64,000 bases of DNA from Oxalobacteraceae bacterium OTU3CAMAD1 (GCA_024123915.1 CP099650.1:5394001-5458000); one strand, 5' to 3'; counted from the stretch's first letter, positions 1 through 9,672 are shown. Made by a program: numbers and translations. Notes: generated by a model not told the origin, from the letters alone.

Positions 1-405
1 CGCGTCCTTGAACTTGGAGCGGTCCTCGGCCTTGTCGATGGCTTCCGGCGTGGCGCCGATCAGCTCGACCTTGTATTTGTCCAGGATGCCGTGGCGATGC
101 AGGTCCAGCGCGCAGTTCAGCGCCGTCTGGCCGCCCATCGTCGGCAAGATCGCGTCCGGCTTTTCCTTGGCGATGATCTTCTCGACGACTTGCCACGTGA
201 TCGGCTCGATGTAGGTCACATCGGCCATTTCGGGGTCGGTCATGATGGTCGCAGGATTGCTGTTGACCAGAATGACTTTGTAGCCTTCTTCGCGCAGGGC
301 CTTGCAGGCCTGGGCGCCGGAATAATCGAACTCGCAAGCCTGGCCGATAATGATCGGACCAGCGCCAATAATCAGAATACTTTTTATGTCTGTACGTTTA
401 GGCAT
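1..405 (-). CDS. carB: Carbamoyl-phosphate synthase large subunit, N-terminal part
   Basis: Only the first 135 codons are in the window; the gene runs off the left edge. The start [18 protein letters not shown] and the following [10 protein letters not shown] are the conserved N-terminus of CarB, the subunit that makes carbamoyl phosphate from bicarbonate, ATP and ammonia for pyrimidine and arginine synthesis. The ATG lies one base beyond the carA stop, and a GGAG ribosome-binding site sits inside the end of carA, so the two are co-transcribed and probably translationally coupled. Identity is secure; the rest of the protein cannot be judged. Confidence 0.97.
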   Translation of the reverse strand, partial: MPKRTDIKSILIIGAGPIIIGQACEFDYSGAQACKALREEGYKVILVNSNPATIMTDPEMADVTYIEPITWQVVEKIIAKEKPDAILPTMGGQTALNCALDLHRHGILDKYKVELIGATPEAIDKAEDRSKFKDA

Positions 406-406
406 C

Positions 407-1570
407 TTATTTTTTCTCCGTTGCTTCCATCATGCCGATGAAGCGGTCAAACAGGTAAGCGACGTCAGTCGGGCCGGGCGAAGCTTCAGGGTGGCCCTGG
501 AAGCAGAACGCCGGTTTGTCGGTGCGGGCGAAGCCCTGCAGCGAGCCGTCGAACAACGAGCTATGGGTTACGCGGGTGTTGGCTGGCAGGGTCGCGGCGT
601 CCACGGCGAAACCGTGGTTCTGCGAAGTGATCATCACCTTCTTGCTGTCCAGGTCCTGCACCGGGTGGTTGGCGCCGTGGTGGCCGAACTTCATCTTCAG
701 CGTTTTCGCGCCGGAGGCCAGTGCCATGATCTGGTGGCCGAGGCAGATGCCGAACACCGGGATGCCCTTGTCGATCAATTCCCTGGTGGCCTGGATCGCG
801 TAATCGCATGGCTCAGGATCGCCAGGACCGTTCGACAGGAACACGCCGTCCGGGTTGAGCGCCAGCGCGTCGGCGGCGGTGGCCTGCGCCGGCAGCACGG
901 TCACTTTGCAGCCGCGTTGCACCAGCATGCGCAGGATGTTGCGCTTGACGCCGTAGTCGTAGGCGACCACGTGGAATTTAGGCTCCGCGAGTTTGCCGTA
1001 GCCCTCGCCCAGCTTCCATTCCGCTTCGGTGAACTCGTAGGCGGTCTTGGTCGAAACGACTTTCGCCAGGTCCATGCCGGCCAGGCCCGGGAAGGAACGG
1101 GCCAGTTCCAGCGCTTGCGCGGTGGACGGCTCGTTGCCCTGGGTGCCGACCAGGATGGCGCCGGATTGGGCGCCCTTTTCGCGCAGGATGCGGGTCAGTT
1201 TGCGGGTGTCGATACCGGCGATGGCGACGATGTTCTCGGCCTTCAGGTAATCGGCCAGCGACTGGGTGGAGCGGAAGTTCGACGCCATCAGCGGCAGATC
1301 ACGGATGATTAGACCTGCTGCGTGGACTTTCGAGGACTCGACGTCTTCTGGATTGACGCCGGTGTTGCCGATGTGTGGATACGTCAGCGTGACGATCTGG
1401 CGGCAATAGCTGGGATCGGTCAGGATTTCCTGATAGCCGGTCATGGAGGTATTGAAAACGACTTCGCCGGTGGTATGGCCGGCGGCGCCGATTGAAAAAC
1501 CTTTAAAAATGGTTCCGTCGGCGAGGGCCAGTATGGCTGGAACGGCGGGGCCAGAAAAAAATGGCGGCAA
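407..1570 (-). CDS. carA: Carbamoyl-phosphate synthase small (glutaminase) subunit
   Basis: A 387-residue protein of the usual CarA length. It hydrolyses glutamine and passes ammonia to CarB. The N-terminal CPSase small-chain domain ([30 protein letters not shown]) is followed by a class I glutamine amidotransferase domain with the nucleophile motif [14 protein letters not shown] and the His/Glu motif [11 protein letters not shown]. The start appears to be TTG: AGGAG lies six bases upstream, and in this frame an upstream TAA comes before any ATG. First gene of carAB. Control signals in the roughly 300 bases upstream could not be identified. Confidence 0.97.
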   Translation of the reverse strand: MPPFFSGPAVPAILALADGTIFKGFSIGAAGHTTGEVVFNTSMTGYQEILTDPSYCRQIVTLTYPHIGNTGVNPEDVESSKVHAAGLIIRDLPLMASNFRSTQSLADYLKAENIVAIAGIDTRKLTRILREKGAQSGAILVGTQGNEPSTAQALELARSFPGLAGMDLAKVVSTKTAYEFTEAEWKLGEGYGKLAEPKFHVVAYDYGVKRNILRMLVQRGCKVTVLPAQATAADALALNPDGVFLSNGPGDPEPCDYAIQATRELIDKGIPVFGICLGHQIMALASGAKTLKMKFGHHGANHPVQDLDSKKVMITSQNHGFAVDAATLPANTRVTHSSLFDGSLQGFARTDKPAFCFQGHPEASPGPTDVAYLFDRFIGMMEATEKK

Positions 1571-1770
1571 GGGTAACTCCTGATAAAGTTACCGTAGCTG
1601 CGCCACGTCAGACGACCGTCGTGTACCCAAGGCCGTCGCAGGCCGGGGTGGAAGGTCAGATTGAATATGGAGTGAGTGGTGGTCGGCTACGGTAGGGTGA
1701 GATTGGCTAAACCTTTGAATTATAACCAAATCCACCCTGCTTGGCAATGGAGGGGCAGCGAAACAGCGGC

Positions 1771-1799
1771 AAAAAAAAATCGCCCGTTGCGGGCGATTT
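1771..1799 (-). terminator. Intrinsic terminator of the GlcG/HbpS-like gene
   Basis: A perfect 10-bp stem (AAATCGCCCG / CGGGCGATTT) with a 3-base loop is followed, in the minus-strand direction, by an uninterrupted run of nine T. It lies after the minus-strand gene ending at 1876 and before carA, so it should insulate carA from that gene. The 1571-1875 interval otherwise holds a short palindromic repeat (1833-1866) and the carA upstream region; no gene was seen in it. Confidence 0.85.
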
Positions 1800-1832
1800 A
1801 CCTCTATTGCCAGATCGGCATGCGATGTTTCC

Positions 1833-1866
1833 GTAGGGCGGATTACGCTGCGCTAATCCGCCCTAC
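1833..1866. repeat. Collapsed copy of the GTAGGGCGGATTA palindrome family
   Basis: GTAGGGCGGATTA and its exact reverse complement are separated by 8 bases. This is the outer sequence of the roughly 100-bp repeats found six more times in the window, here without the inner GGCC-bounded spacer. It lies just downstream of the stop of the GlcG/HbpS-like gene. Confidence 0.85.
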
Positions 1867-1875
1867 AGGTTCGCA

Positions 1876-2286
1876 CTAGTTCAGCGCGGCGATACCGGCC
1901 TTGGCGACCTGCGCGTCTTCCGCCGATTTGACACCGGAGACGCCGACGGCGCCGATGATGTGGCCGTCAACGATGATCGGCACGCCGCCTTCGAGCATGC
2001 CGTCGGTCTGCGGCGCCGGCGCGCTCAGGAACGAAACGCGGCCATTGTTGATCATGTCTTCGTAGATTTTCGATTCACGGCGGCCCAGCGCCGACACGCG
2101 CGCCTTGGCCGGCGCGATGTGCGACGACAACGGCGCGGCGCCGTCCTGGCGCTGCAGCCACAGCAGGTGGCCGCCGTCATCGACGATGGCGATCACGACC
2201 GCCCATTTGTTGGCGACAGCCTCGGCTTCAGCAGCAGCGGCGATTTTCTTGACGTCGGCAAGCGACAGATACGGTTTGGTTTGCAT
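1876..2286 (-). CDS. GlcG/HbpS family (DUF336) heme-binding-like protein
   Basis: A 136-residue single-domain protein of the GlcG/HbpS fold (residues about 5-134). Typical features are the central IVDDGGHLLWLQRQDGA segment and the C-terminal GGVPIIVDGHIIGAVGVSG followed by DAQVAKAGIAAL. The family includes the HbpS heme-degrading/sensing protein and GlcG of glycolate operons, but no glycolate genes are near, so the specific role is unknown. There is no signal peptide. AGGAAGAACC precedes the ATG. It looks monocistronic, with its own terminator at 1771-1799. Confidence 0.85.
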   Translation of the reverse strand: MQTKPYLSLADVKKIAAAAEAEAVANKWAVVIAIVDDGGHLLWLQRQDGAAPLSSHIAPAKARVSALGRRESKIYEDMINNGRVSFLSAPAPQTDGMLEGGVPIIVDGHIIGAVGVSGVKSAEDAQVAKAGIAALN

Positions 2287-2334
2287 GGTTCTTCCTTGGT
2301 TGTTGCTTATTATTTGGAAAGGTAATTGTAAAGC

Positions 2335-3255
2335 CTACGGCCTGCGCCGCGCTTCGAGTTTCTGTTTGAGCTGCGGCATGGCCAGCGCGGCGGCTTGCTC
2401 GCCGGCCAGGATGGCCTGGTTGCGGCCGGCGAAGTCGTTGCCGGCCATCTTGCCCAGGCTAGGCGCGATGACGATATCGGCGTCCTTCAATTCATACTGG
2501 TTGATGCGCTGGCCCATGATGCTGAAGGTCTGCATGATCACGTCGACCGAGCTGACGGTCGCCTGCACGTCGGCCTGCGTGGAGATATTGACGGCGATGA
2601 CGAAGTCCGCGCCCATGTCGCGCGCGAAGCGCACCGGCACCGGCGCCACCAACCCGCCGTCGACGTACGAGCGGCCGCTGATCGTCACTGGCTGGAACAC
2701 GCCCGGCACCGACGACGACGCCCGCACCGCCATGCCGGTATTCCCGCGCTGGAAAAGAATCGGCTGGCCGGTCTTCAAATCCGTCGCCACGGCGCCAAAC
2801 GACACCTTCAGCTTTTCCATCGGCTGGTTGTTGACCACCTTGTTGACGTAGGCCTGCAGCGCCTCGCCTTTCAACACACCGGTACTTTTGCCGAACAGCG
2901 GCATGGCCCAATCGGAGATCGCCGCCTCGTCCATGTCGAAGGCGAGTTTTTGCAGCTGGAAGCCGGTGTTCCCGGCCGCGTACAGCGCCCCGACCACGCT
3001 GCCGGCGCTGGTGCCGACCACGATATCCGGATAAATGCCCTGCGCCTCGAGCGCCTTGATCACGCCGATGTGGGCAAAGCCGCGCGCGGCGCCACCGCCC
3101 AGCGCCAGGCCGATCTTGATTTTGCGCGGCGGTAGCGGCTCGGGCACGGCGATCGGCTGCACCGGCGTTTCAATCACTGGCGTGGTTTTGCAGCCGACGA
3201 TGGCAGTTGCAGCAAAGATGGCCAAAGCGGCAAGGGTAAGACGGCGTAGTTGCAT
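2335..3255 (-). CDS. Patatin-like phospholipase lipoprotein
   Basis: A 306-residue protein with a lipoprotein signal (hydrophobic residues 7-20, lipobox AIVGC, Cys22). The patatin domain spans roughly 48-240: oxyanion-hole motif GGGAARG (53-59), nucleophile elbow GTSAG (Ser83) and catalytic Asp in DGG (Asp199). It resembles the RssA/NTE-type family of Ser-Asp acyl hydrolases acting on phospholipids; membrane anchoring is inferred from the lipobox. It is divergent from the glycoside hydrolase at 3414 across a 158-base gap, with a tandem TATAGTGGC motif near 3265-3285. The true substrate is unknown. Confidence 0.88.
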   Translation of the reverse strand: MQLRRLTLAALAIFAATAIVGCKTTPVIETPVQPIAVPEPLPPRKIKIGLALGGGAARGFAHIGVIKALEAQGIYPDIVVGTSAGSVVGALYAAGNTGFQLQKLAFDMDEAAISDWAMPLFGKSTGVLKGEALQAYVNKVVNNQPMEKLKVSFGAVATDLKTGQPILFQRGNTGMAVRASSSVPGVFQPVTISGRSYVDGGLVAPVPVRFARDMGADFVIAVNISTQADVQATVSSVDVIMQTFSIMGQRINQYELKDADIVIAPSLGKMAGNDFAGRNQAILAGEQAAALAMPQLKQKLEARRRP

Positions 3256-3413
3256 GTGTTGGTATAGTGGCTATAGTGGCTGGTTTGGCGCAGCAGATTG
3301 TAACTGAATAGGCCCGGACGACGCCAAACGCGCACGTAGTTGACTGAAAGCCGCATGCGGATTGGTTGAATTGGTTGATAAACTCGCGCTACCCTCGTTT
3401 TGCAAGGCACTCC

Positions 3414-6400
3414 ATGCTCCGCATCCTCGCCATCGCCCTCCTTTGCGTCCCAGTCTGCGCCCACGGCATCCTGCACGCGGCCGAGTCGCGCGACCTCTCC
3501 GGCGAGTGGCGTTTCGCCATGGACCGCAACGACGAAGGCGTGAACCAGGCCTGGTTCGCCCGCGATCTGAAGGACGGCATCGCCCTCCCCGGTATCCTGC
3601 AGGCGCAGGGCTACGGCGACGACATCACCACCAAAACGCCGTGGGTGCTGTCGCTATACGATAAAAACTGGGACCAGCGCGAAGACTACAAAACCCACAC
3701 CGCCGCCGGCAACGTCAAAGTCCCATTCCTGTCGCAGCCGCCCAAGCACTACCTCGGCGCCGCCTGGTACCAGCGCGACATCGACGTGCCGGCGGCCTGG
3801 CGCGGCAAGCGCGTCGCCCTGTTCCTGGAACGTCCGCGCTGGGGGTCGACCTTGTGGATCGACGAGCGCAAGGTCGGCAGCAATCTCAGTCTGGTGGCCG
3901 AACACGAATACGACCTGGGTCTGCTGGCGCCGGGGCGGCATCGAATCTCCGTCCGCGTCGACAACCGCATGCTGATGGCTTACCGGCCCGACGCCCACAG
4001 CGTCTCCGATTCGCTCGGCATGAGCTGGAACGGCATCGTCGGCAAAATGGAATTGCGCGCCACCTCGCCGGTATGGCTGGACGACGCCCAAGTCTACCCG
4101 GATGTGAAGAGCAAAACGGCGCGCGTCAAGATCAGCATCGGCAATGCCGGCGGCCGCGCCGGCAGCGGCACCGTCACGGCCAACGGCGTGGCGCACAAGG
4201 TCAAATGGAACGCGCAAGGCGGCAGCGCCGAGATCAAGGTGCGCTTCCCGGCGAACACCCAGACGTGGGATGAATTCAACCCCGCGATGCAGAATATCCG
4301 CCTCCAGCTCAAGGGCGCGGGCGCCGCCGACACCCGCGACGTCAGCTTCGGCTTCGCGCAGATCGCCGCCAAGGGCAATCAGTTCATGCTGAACGGCCGC
4401 ACGCTGTTCCTGCGCGGCACCCACCACGGCGGCGACTTCCCGCTGACCGGCTATCCGCCGACCGACGTCGCCTACTGGCGCAAGATCATCCAGATCAACA
4501 AGGACTGGGGCATCAACCACATACGCTTCCACTCCTTCTGCCCGCCCGAGGCGGCGTTCCAGGCCGCCGATGAACTGGGCGTGTACCTGCAACCGGAACC
4601 GGGCATGTGGAACGAGGTTTCACCCGGCACCGCGATGGACAAGATGCTGTACGAAGAGACCGAGCGCATGATCAAAGCCTACGGCAATCATCCGTCCTTC
4701 ATTTTGCTCAGCCCCGCCAACGAGCCGAAAGGCCGCTGGAAGGAGGCCTTCGATACATGGATCGCCCACTACCGCAAGGCCGATCCGCGCCGGCTCTACT
4801 CCAACGGCACCGGCCACACCGAGAAGGAAGTCCCCGGCCTGGCCGACGGCACCGACTTCCTGTCGATGCAGCGCATCGGTCCCAAACCGCTGCGCGGCGA
4901 CAAAGGCTGGTTCGGCCGCGACTACGGCGCCTCGCTGGCCGGCGTCAACGTGCCGGTGGTGTCGCACGAAACGGGTCAGTGGGCCGCTTATCCCGACTAC
5001 GACATCATCCGCAAATTCCGGGGCTATCTGCGTCCCGGGAACTACGAGATCTTCCGCGACTCGCTGGCGCGCCACGGCATGGCGTCGCGCAACAAGGACT
5101 TCGCCTGGGCCTCCGGCAAATTCCAGGTGCAGGCCTACAAGGAGGAGATCGAAGCGAACCTGCGCACGCCCGGCTTGATGGGCTATCAGCTGCTCGACCT
5201 GCACGACTATCTGGGCCAGGGCACGGCGCTGGTCGGCATCCTGGACACGTTCTGGGAGCCGAAGGGCTACGCGACCGCCGAGGAATTCCGGCGCTTCAAC
5301 GGCCAGACCGTGCCGCTGGCGCGCCTGCTCAAACGCACGTGGAGCACCGACGAAACGCTGACGGCGGACGTGGAGATCGCCCACTTCGGCGCCGCCGCCC
5401 TGAGCGACGCGCAGCCCTGGTGGAAGCTGATCGACGCCACCGGCCGCGTCGTCGCCGGCGGCGACTTCGCACGCAGGACCATCGACATCGGCAAGAACAT
5501 CCCGCTCGGACAAATCAAGCTGCCCCTCAAGGACTTGGCGGCGCCACTGGCGTACCGGCTGCAGGTCGGCGTCGGCGTAGGGGTTGAACCGCTGGCTGAA
5601 AACGACTGGAACATCTGGCTCTATCCCGCCAAGATCACTGCGCCGGAACCGGCCGACGTGCTGGTCACGCACAGCTGGCCCGCCGCCGAAGCCGGCCTCG
5701 CGGCTGGCGGCAAGGTGCTGTTCCTGCCGCTGGCGCCGGATCTGGACTGGAGCGGCCCGCCGCTCGACAGCGTGCCGGTGTTCTGGAACCGCTTGATGAA
5801 TCCAGCGTGGAGCCGCACACTCGGCGTCTGGATCGACAACAAACACCCGGCGCTGACGCAATTCCCCACCGACCGCTTCAACGACTGGCAATGGTCGGAG
5901 CTGATCAAGGGCACGCGCACCATCAATCTGGACCAGCTGCCGCCCGCGTTGCAACCGATCGTGCAACCGGTCGACGACTGGAACCGCAACTTCAAACTGG
6001 GCCTGCTGCTGGAGGCGAAGGTCGGCAACGGCCGCCTGATAGTCGCCAGTCCGGACCTGGAAACCAATCTGGATAAGCGCATCGTCGCGCGCCAGCTGCG
6101 CAAATCGGTGCTCGACTACATGGCCAGCGACAGCTTCAATCCGCAGACGGCCATCAGCGCCGCCGACTTCCGCAAGGCGCTGTTCGATACGTTGGTGATG
6201 AAGAAGCTGGCCGCCAAGGCCAGCGGCGGAAACAACCCGGCCAACGCCATCGACGGCGATCCGAACACCTTCTGGACGGCCGGTACGCAAGCGGCGCCGC
6301 GCGCTCCGCAAACGCTGACGGTCAGCTTCCCGGCCCCGGCTTCCTTCTCCGGACTGCTGCTGATGCCGCGCCAGAACCACCGCGACCACGAAGGCGACGT

Positions 6401-6713
6401 GCGCGACTATCTGATCGAAACCAGCGACGATGGCGACAACTGGAAGGAGATCAAACGCGGCGCGCTGGTTTCCACCTACGATCAGCAGCGGATTGAATTC
6501 GGCAAGAGCGTCAGCGCGCGGCAGCTGCGCTTTACCGCGCTCAGTGGCTTCGGCGGAGACAACACCGTCGCCATCGCCGAAGTGGCGCTGCTTTACACCG
6601 GCGCGGCGCTGCCCGAGAACAGCGGCAGCGTGACGTATCAGCGCGTGAAGTCGGCATCGAGCGACATCGACGAGAACATTGCGCCAGCGCAGGACAAAAA
6701 ACCGGTCAATTAA
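3414..6713 (+). CDS. Secreted glycoside hydrolase family 2-type protein with discoidin domain
   Basis: I start at the ATG at 3414, which gives a clean signal peptide (MLRILAIALLCVPVCA) behind AAGG, and 1099 residues. An upstream TTG at 3366 would bury the signal. The layout is an N-terminal sugar-binding jelly roll (YLGAAWYQRDIDVP), an Ig-like sandwich, a TIM barrel with the acid/base motif SPANEP (Glu437) and a nucleophile-like VSHETGQ (Glu519), a middle region of unclear type, and a C-terminal F5/8 type C (discoidin) domain around 925-1080 (NPANAIDGDPNTFW). This is the GH2 clan A retaining architecture; substrate (beta-galactoside, mannoside or glucuronide) cannot be told. It stands alone, with no transport genes adjacent. 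Confidence 0.85.
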   Translation: MLRILAIALLCVPVCAHGILHAAESRDLSGEWRFAMDRNDEGVNQAWFARDLKDGIALPGILQAQGYGDDITTKTPWVLSLYDKNWDQREDYKTHTAAGNVKVPFLSQPPKHYLGAAWYQRDIDVPAAWRGKRVALFLERPRWGSTLWIDERKVGSNLSLVAEHEYDLGLLAPGRHRISVRVDNRMLMAYRPDAHSVSDSLGMSWNGIVGKMELRATSPVWLDDAQVYPDVKSKTARVKISIGNAGGRAGSGTVTANGVAHKVKWNAQGGSAEIKVRFPANTQTWDEFNPAMQNIRLQLKGAGAADTRDVSFGFAQIAAKGNQFMLNGRTLFLRGTHHGGDFPLTGYPPTDVAYWRKIIQINKDWGINHIRFHSFCPPEAAFQAADELGVYLQPEPGMWNEVSPGTAMDKMLYEETERMIKAYGNHPSFILLSPANEPKGRWKEAFDTWIAHYRKADPRRLYSNGTGHTEKEVPGLADGTDFLSMQRIGPKPLRGDKGWFGRDYGASLAGVNVPVVSHETGQWAAYPDYDIIRKFRGYLRPGNYEIFRDSLARHGMASRNKDFAWASGKFQVQAYKEEIEANLRTPGLMGYQLLDLHDYLGQGTALVGILDTFWEPKGYATAEEFRRFNGQTVPLARLLKRTWSTDETLTADVEIAHFGAAALSDAQPWWKLIDATGRVVAGGDFARRTIDIGKNIPLGQIKLPLKDLAAPLAYRLQVGVGVGVEPLAENDWNIWLYPAKITAPEPADVLVTHSWPAAEAGLAAGGKVLFLPLAPDLDWSGPPLDSVPVFWNRLMNPAWSRTLGVWIDNKHPALTQFPTDRFNDWQWSELIKGTRTINLDQLPPALQPIVQPVDDWNRNFKLGLLLEAKVGNGRLIVASPDLETNLDKRIVARQLRKSVLDYMASDSFNPQTAISAADFRKALFDTLVMKKLAAKASGGNNPANAIDGDPNTFWTAGTQAAPRAPQTLTVSFPAPASFSGLLLMPRQNHRDHEGDVRDYLIETSDDGDNWKEIKRGALVSTYDQQRIEFGKSVSARQLRFTALSGFGGDNTVAIAEVALLYTGAALPENSGSVTYQRVKSASSDIDENIAPAQDKKPVN

Positions 6714-6735
6714 GCGGTAACCCGCACGGCCATGC

Positions 6736-6765
6736 GGGGTCGTACCCCGAACGGGGTACGACCCC
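6736..6765. repeat. GGGGTCGTACCC hairpin, copy 1
   Basis: A perfect 13-bp inverted repeat, GGGGTCGTACCCC / GGGGTACGACCCC, with a 4-base loop. It sits between the convergent ends of the glycoside hydrolase and the alpha/beta hydrolase and may act as a bidirectional terminator, though no T-run follows. Two further copies occur at 9705 and 27321. Confidence 0.85.
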
Positions 6766-6810
6766 TAAGTGGTAACGCATGTGTATCGCCAGACGCATGC
6801 CGGGTTGGGT

Positions 6811-7638
6811 TTAAGGGTTCAGGCACGCCTCGATCGACAACTCCAACAGCGGGAAATGCCCGGTCGGCAGCGTGTGCACTGCGGCCTGCGGGAATACATC
6901 CTTCCAGATCGCGCAATCCAGCACCGGGTCGATCATCGGATCGAATTCGCCGAAAATCACCGACACCGGCCCTTGGTACGGGCTGCGCACCGGCTCCGGC
7001 GCGCTGGCGGCAAAATCGTCCGACGTCGCCACCGACGATGGCCCGTCAAAGACGCCCGGCTGCTGCAGCAGATAGGCGAACACCTGCGGCTCATCCCCCG
7101 AGTTCGGACCGAAATACAGCGACGTTACATTCGGCAGCAGCCACAAGGCACCCATCACGTCCCAGAACCGCGCGCGTCCCGGTGCGGCCTCGTAGTCCGC
7201 CAGCGCAGCCACCAGCTTGCCGGCGTTGGCATCTTCCGCATGCAGCGCCAGGCCGTGGCGTGCCAGCCGCAGCGCGGCCTCCTCCGGATTAAAGGTCGGC
7301 GCCAACAGCACGATGCGGGCGATCGATTCCGGCATCTGGCGCGCCAGGTGCACCGCCAGATGGGCGCCGAAGGAGCTGGCCATGATCGTCATCGGCCCGC
7401 CCAGCATGTCGACGCTGAGCCGGAACTCGGCCACGGTCGCGGCCAGCAGGTCCTGATACGGCCGCGTGGCGCAGGACACGGCCGACGGCTGCTGCCACCA
7501 GTGCACATTGTCGGCGTCCGGATAGCGCTGGCGCTCGAACGCGGTGCCGAGACCCGGCCCGCCATGCAAATAGAATATCGTCGGTGGCTGCACTCGGTGA
7601 TCCTCCAGGTTGGTTGGTATCCAAATCGTTGACTTCAT
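6811..7638 (-). CDS. Alpha/beta hydrolase
   Basis: A 275-residue cytosolic protein of the alpha/beta-hydrolase fold. It has the oxyanion-hole motif HGGPG (residues 25-29), a nucleophile elbow ASSFG (Ser89, with the first Gly of GxSxG replaced by Ala), an acidic residue in FGEFDPMID, and the terminal His in TGHFPLLE. HGGPG is typical of prolyl-iminopeptidase-like members, but the sequence gives no direct clue to substrate. It is transcribed away from a secreted M24 peptidase whose ATG is only 25 bases off, so their promoters must overlap each other's coding starts. Confidence 0.8.
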   Translation of the reverse strand: MKSTIWIPTNLEDHRVQPPTIFYLHGGPGLGTAFERQRYPDADNVHWWQQPSAVSCATRPYQDLLAATVAEFRLSVDMLGGPMTIMASSFGAHLAVHLARQMPESIARIVLLAPTFNPEEAALRLARHGLALHAEDANAGKLVAALADYEAAPGRARFWDVMGALWLLPNVTSLYFGPNSGDEPQVFAYLLQQPGVFDGPSSVATSDDFAASAPEPVRSPYQGPVSVIFGEFDPMIDPVLDCAIWKDVFPQAAVHTLPTGHFPLLELSIEACLNP

Positions 7639-7663
7639 TGTAATCTGCCGTCAACATCTGAGC

Positions 7664-8983
7664 ATGAAAAAATATCTGCTGGCACTCGCCCTCCCCCTGC
7701 TGATCTCCACCGCCTGCCACGCAACCGTGCTCTCGCCGCGCGACCAGGCCACGGTCGTCAACGAACTGCTGGCCGACCGCCTGGACAATCTGCTGCCGGG
7801 GATGATGGAGCAGACCGGCATCGACATGTGGGTGCTGGTCTCGCGCGAGTACAACGAAGACCCGGTGCTCAAAACCATGCTGCCGGCCGAGTGGCTCAAC
7901 GCCCGCCGCCGCACAATCATTGTGTTCCACCGCGATCCGGTCAAGAAAACGGTGGAAAAGCTGGCGGTCGCGCGCTACGCGGTCGGCAAGAGCATCGCCG
8001 CCGCTTGGGACATGAAAAAATTCCCCGACCAGTGGGACGCGCTGGTCGATATCATCAAGACGCGCAATCCGAACAAGATCGCGCTGAACACCTCGCGCAA
8101 TTTCGGCCACGCCGACGGCATCGACCACACCGACTACGTCGAACTGCTGCAAGCGCTGCCGGCCGCATACAAGCAAAAGGTGGTCTCGGCCGAGCCTCTG
8201 GCGATCCGCTGGCTCGAAACGCGCAGCGAGCGCGAAATGCAAATCTATCCGCAACTGGTCAACGCCACCCACAAGATCATCGACGAGGGCTTTTCCGAGC
8301 GCGTCATCACGCCCGGCATCACCACCAGCGACGACGTGGTGTGGTGGTTCCGCCAGAAGATCCGGGAGCTCGGCTACGATACCTGGTTCCACCCGTCGGT
8401 GGCGATCCAGCGCAGCGGCAAAGGCCTGCCCGATCCGACCGTGATCGTGCCGGGCGACCTGCTGCACGTCGATATCGGCATCACCTACCTGCGCCTGAAC
8501 ACCGACGTGCAGCAGCACGCGTACGTGCTCCAACCGGGCGAGAACGCCGCGCCGGCGGCGCTGACACAAGCCTTCGGCCAGGCCAACCGCTTGCAGGACA
8601 TCCTGCTGGAGCAATTCAAGGAGGGCCGCACCGGCAACCAGATGCTGGCCGGCGCGCTGGCGCAGGCGCGCGCCGAGGGCATCAAACCGACCATCTACAG
8701 CCACCCGCTGGGCTATCACGGCCACGCCGCCGGCCCGGCCATCGGCATGTGGGACATGCAAAACGGCGTGCCGGGCAGCGGCGACGAGGCGCTGCGCGAG
8801 CGCACCGCGTATTCGATAGAACTGAGCGCGGCGTCGGTTTTACCGGGCTGGCCGGCGCCGGTCAATATCATGTTGGAAGAGGACGCGTTCTTTGACGCGT
8901 CGGGCGTGCGCTACCTCGATGGCCGGCAAAAAAGCATGTATTTGATCCCGCGCGCCACTGGCGGCGCGGCTCCCTTCAATTGA
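7664..8983 (+). CDS. Secreted M24 family metallopeptidase (Xaa-Pro aminopeptidase-like)
   Basis: The start at 7664 is chosen because it opens a signal peptide (MKKYLLALALPLLISTACHA); the reading frame upstream would overlap the divergent gene. This gives 439 residues. The C-terminal pita-bread domain has the metal ligands in order: LHVDIGI and NTDVQQ (two Asp), HPLGYHGH (His), YSIELS (Glu) and a late Glu in MLEEDAF. The N-terminal part (about 25-200) is a creatinase/prolidase-like domain. The family cleaves N-terminal residues before proline; a periplasmic location is inferred. It is divergent from the alpha/beta hydrolase with no downstream partner. Confidence 0.85.
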   Translation: MKKYLLALALPLLISTACHATVLSPRDQATVVNELLADRLDNLLPGMMEQTGIDMWVLVSREYNEDPVLKTMLPAEWLNARRRTIIVFHRDPVKKTVEKLAVARYAVGKSIAAAWDMKKFPDQWDALVDIIKTRNPNKIALNTSRNFGHADGIDHTDYVELLQALPAAYKQKVVSAEPLAIRWLETRSEREMQIYPQLVNATHKIIDEGFSERVITPGITTSDDVVWWFRQKIRELGYDTWFHPSVAIQRSGKGLPDPTVIVPGDLLHVDIGITYLRLNTDVQQHAYVLQPGENAAPAALTQAFGQANRLQDILLEQFKEGRTGNQMLAGALAQARAEGIKPTIYSHPLGYHGHAAGPAIGMWDMQNGVPGSGDEALRERTAYSIELSAASVLPGWPAPVNIMLEEDAFFDASGVRYLDGRQKSMYLIPRATGGAAPFN

Positions 8984-9141
8984 GCAACAGATAGCATCTG
9001 TTGACCCCGCAAAACGAATAGTGCCGGCAGGCTCTGGTGTGTCAATTTTCCCGCACACCTGCCAGAATATCGCTTCCGGCGTCCGGCCAAAGCGCCTGTG
9101 TCGCCTCACATTTTGGCCGCTATTTGAATGAGGAGATCAAC

Positions 9142-9672
9142 ATGAATTCGTTTGTGGAAACCATATCGCCAGCAGCAAAAAATCACATCGAAGCACGTAT
9201 CGCTTACTTTAACGATGTGTCGCTTGCCATGGTGCAGACGATGCGCGAACTTGCAGAAGTGAACCTGCAGTTCAGCCGCAGCTGGATGCAGGATTCCACG
9301 CAAATGCTGCAAACGGCAATGCTGACGCCGCCCACCGAGCGCGCCGATGCCAGCCCGTCCGTCGAGGCGGTCGCGCAGAAACTGCAGACCTACCAACAGC
9401 AACTGGTGAAGATCACCAGCGACTTCCAGACCAACATCAACCAGGTCGCGCAACAGCACGTGCCGCAGACGGCGCGTACCGCCACCGAGCTGGCCGACGT
9501 GGTGACCCAAAAGGCCGCCGCCCAGACCGACCAGCAACTGCGCATGCAGAAAGCCGCCGGCAAGGAAATCCTCGACCAGGCGACCCAATTCGCCCAGGTC
9601 GCGTCGCAGAACCGCGCGATGCAACAGCCGGCTTCGATGCAAAGCGACGAGAACAAAGGCAACAAGAGCTAA
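9142..9672 (+). CDS. Phasin family protein (PHA granule-associated)
   Basis: A 176-residue protein, starting at the ATG behind AGGAG. It matches the phasin 2 domain: a helical N-terminal part (FNDVSLAMVQTMRELAEVN, SRSWMQDS) and an Ala/Gln-rich amphipathic helical tail. Phasins coat polyhydroxyalkanoate granules and control their size. No PHA synthase is in the window. It appears monocistronic. The 158-base gap upstream holds an imperfect inverted repeat (GGTGTG at 9036-9041 with CACACC at 9054-9059) of unknown role. A hairpin of the GGGGTCGTACCC family follows the gene. Confidence 0.88.
   Translation: MNSFVETISPAAKNHIEARIAYFNDVSLAMVQTMRELAEVNLQFSRSWMQDSTQMLQTAMLTPPTERADASPSVEAVAQKLQTYQQQLVKITSDFQTNINQVAQQHVPQTARTATELADVVTQKAAAQTDQQLRMQKAAGKEILDQATQFAQVASQNRAMQQPASMQSDENKGNKS

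Noticed and set aside
350..1312. Long plus-strand frame opposite carA
   Set aside because: It is a high-GC shadow of carA with no ribosome site and low-complexity Arg/Gly/Val-rich translation.
4620..6389. 589-codon minus-strand frame opposite the glycoside hydrolase
   Set aside because: Antisense shadow of a clear secreted enzyme with conserved catalytic motifs; the translation has no recognisable domain.
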